DNA of 64,000 nucleotides from Blepharisma stoltei (Eukaryota > Ciliophora > Heterotrichea > Heterotrichida > Blepharismidae): positions 786,001 to 850,000 of the forward strand of contig CAJZBQ010000051.1 of assembly GCA_914767885.1 (NCBI GenBank). The letters run 5' to 3'. The notes beneath the pieces are model-generated. The model was not told the DNA's origin. It did not search any database and saw only the letters and a list, made by a program, of their open reading frames with translations. The translations under genes were made by a program, and so were the position numbers. Shown here piece by piece: positions 63,397-64,000 of the stretch. The first letter of the stretch is position 1. Every line of letters begins with the position of its first letter.

Positions 63397-64000
63397 AGTC
63401 TTTCGCCCCTATACTCAGGTTAGAAGAACGATTTGCACGTCAGAATCTCTACAAGCCTCCACCAGAGTTTCCCCTGGCTTCGCCTTTCCCAAGCATAGTT
63501 CACCATCTTTCGGGTCCCAACATATGTGCTGAGCTCGCTGACGCGGCCCTTGCTGCTAGTTTGGCAAGGCTCACTTTCGTTGCGCAGTGTGGTTTATACT
63601 ATATCTAATTAAATATGACATATAAATACTATCAGAAATAAATATAAAAATAGGCCCTTTCCTTGTTGAAATTAATTTACTAAGGCTTAAACCCTACTAC
63701 TTGCACGCATGTTAGACTCCTTGGTCCGTGTTTCAAGACGGGTCAGTGGACACCGCGACTCCGCCTGAATCCATTGTGCTGGCTCTGTGGGCTAACAGCC
63801 TTCAGGCACAGCACGAGGACGCAGACGGAGTTGTGCTGTCAGCTGCTCCAACGACGTGTCGTTAGTTGTACTGCCAGCGCTGCAGAGCCCACTGCTTCCT
63901 CCTCAGCGATTTCAAGTATTTTAACCCTTTTTTCAAAGTTCTTTTCATCTTTCCTTCACAGTACTTGTTCGCTATCGGTCTCTTGTGAGTATTTAGCCTT

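Larger units (their letters stand above)
60255..64000 (-). rRNA. 28S (large-subunit) rRNA gene, 3' part, with insertions
   Basis: Read on the minus strand, universally conserved LSU stretches are clear: GACTCTCT|TAAGGTAGCC (split), GCAGAATTCACCAAGTGTCG, ACCGTCGTGAGACAGGTTAG, TCAGTACGAGAGGAACCG (sarcin-ricin region) and, near the 3' end, GATCTACTGAGATCCAGCC. The 5' part lies beyond 64000. Three inserts break conserved sequence: a 530-bp SINE (61560-62089) and two 73-bp pieces (61440-61512, 60825-60897). AT-rich stretches near 63210-63290 and 63600-63670 fall in variable or hairpin-loop regions and may be expansion segments. If transcribed as is, this copy could not make a normal rRNA. Confidence 0.95.

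Noticed and set aside
60242-63423. Several ORFs of 60-105 codons on both strands
   Set aside because: All fall in the 28S rRNA gene or its inserts; none resembles a protein.
1-64000. CRISPR arrays, bacterial operons, tRNA genes
   Set aside because: No regularly spaced repeats, no Shine-Dalgarno organisation, and no cloverleaf that I could fold by eye.

Overview
Organism and code. The window looks like germline (micronuclear) DNA of a heterotrich ciliate, most likely Blepharisma or a close relative. In-frame TGA falls at conserved Trp positions in almost every gene (TTLL KPWLLEVNH, gamma-SNAP FKWKSD, OTU FWGGDIE), while TAA and TAG end genes, so UGA reads as Trp. Four introns I can place are exactly 15 nt (GTA...AG): 38486-38500, 39090-39104, 42110-42124, 46510-46524. 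Genes are AT-rich and closely packed. Nearly every long gene is cut by DNA that must be removed to give an open frame. I worked out boundaries by hand; for each multi-part gene the total length after removal is a multiple of three.

Inserted DNA. (1) TA-bounded IES-like inserts from 72 bp to 1.1 kb, including a MITE family with ACTCCCC...GGGGAGT ends (about ten copies), a ~200-bp family found in three unrelated genes, and two near-perfect palindromes. (2) GC-rich 410-595-bp SINE-like retroposons (nine copies) with 9-22-bp target-site duplications and short-period 3' tails (TTAAG-, TTAGT- or AATCT-like); seven lie in exons, one is nested in a MITE-type IES and one is intergenic. (3) A 4.06-kb terminal-inverted-repeat element carrying a decayed OTU cysteine-protease gene. 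(4) A 205-bp TIR element flanked by 16-bp direct repeats.

Layout. 1-1.3 kb: MITE end and a small unknown gene. 1.4-11.7 kb: ASCC3/Slh1-type double Ski2-like helicase (minus), split by a SINE and the 4-kb element. 12.1-14.5 kb: tubulin tyrosine ligase-like (TTLL) enzyme. 14.7-19.3 kb: long coiled-coil protein. 19.5 kb: acylphosphatase. 19.9-23.6 kb: N-terminal-motor kinesin. 24.2-25.4 kb: CAMK-type kinase. 26.1 kb: C2-domain protein. 27.4-35.3 kb: a four-repeat cyclic-nucleotide-gated channel of about 2,133 aa carrying six insertions. 35.4-37.6 kb: membrane PAS/histidine-kinase-like protein. 38.4-39.3 kb: gamma-SNAP. 39.4-45.2 kb: two coiled-coil proteins and an acylation-motif protein. 45.5-47.5 kb: SH3-GRAM-myotubularin. 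47.8-48.7 kb: unknown. 48.7-53.5 kb: RCC1-repeat plus coiled-coil protein. 53.9-55.2 kb: second RCC1 protein. 56.2 kb: tubulin cofactor A. 56.8 kb: small basic protein. 58.0 kb: HMG-box protein. 60.3-64 kb: 3' part of a 28S rRNA gene (minus), holding a SINE and two 73-bp inserts.

Together. The protein genes lean towards cilia, microtubules and membrane signalling (TTLL, kinesin, TBCA, CNG channel, myotubularin, SNAP), but I see no operon-like logic. The most striking feature is that retroposons and DNA transposons sit in essential exons and even in the 28S core, which only makes sense if the somatic genome removes them or this copy is not expressed.
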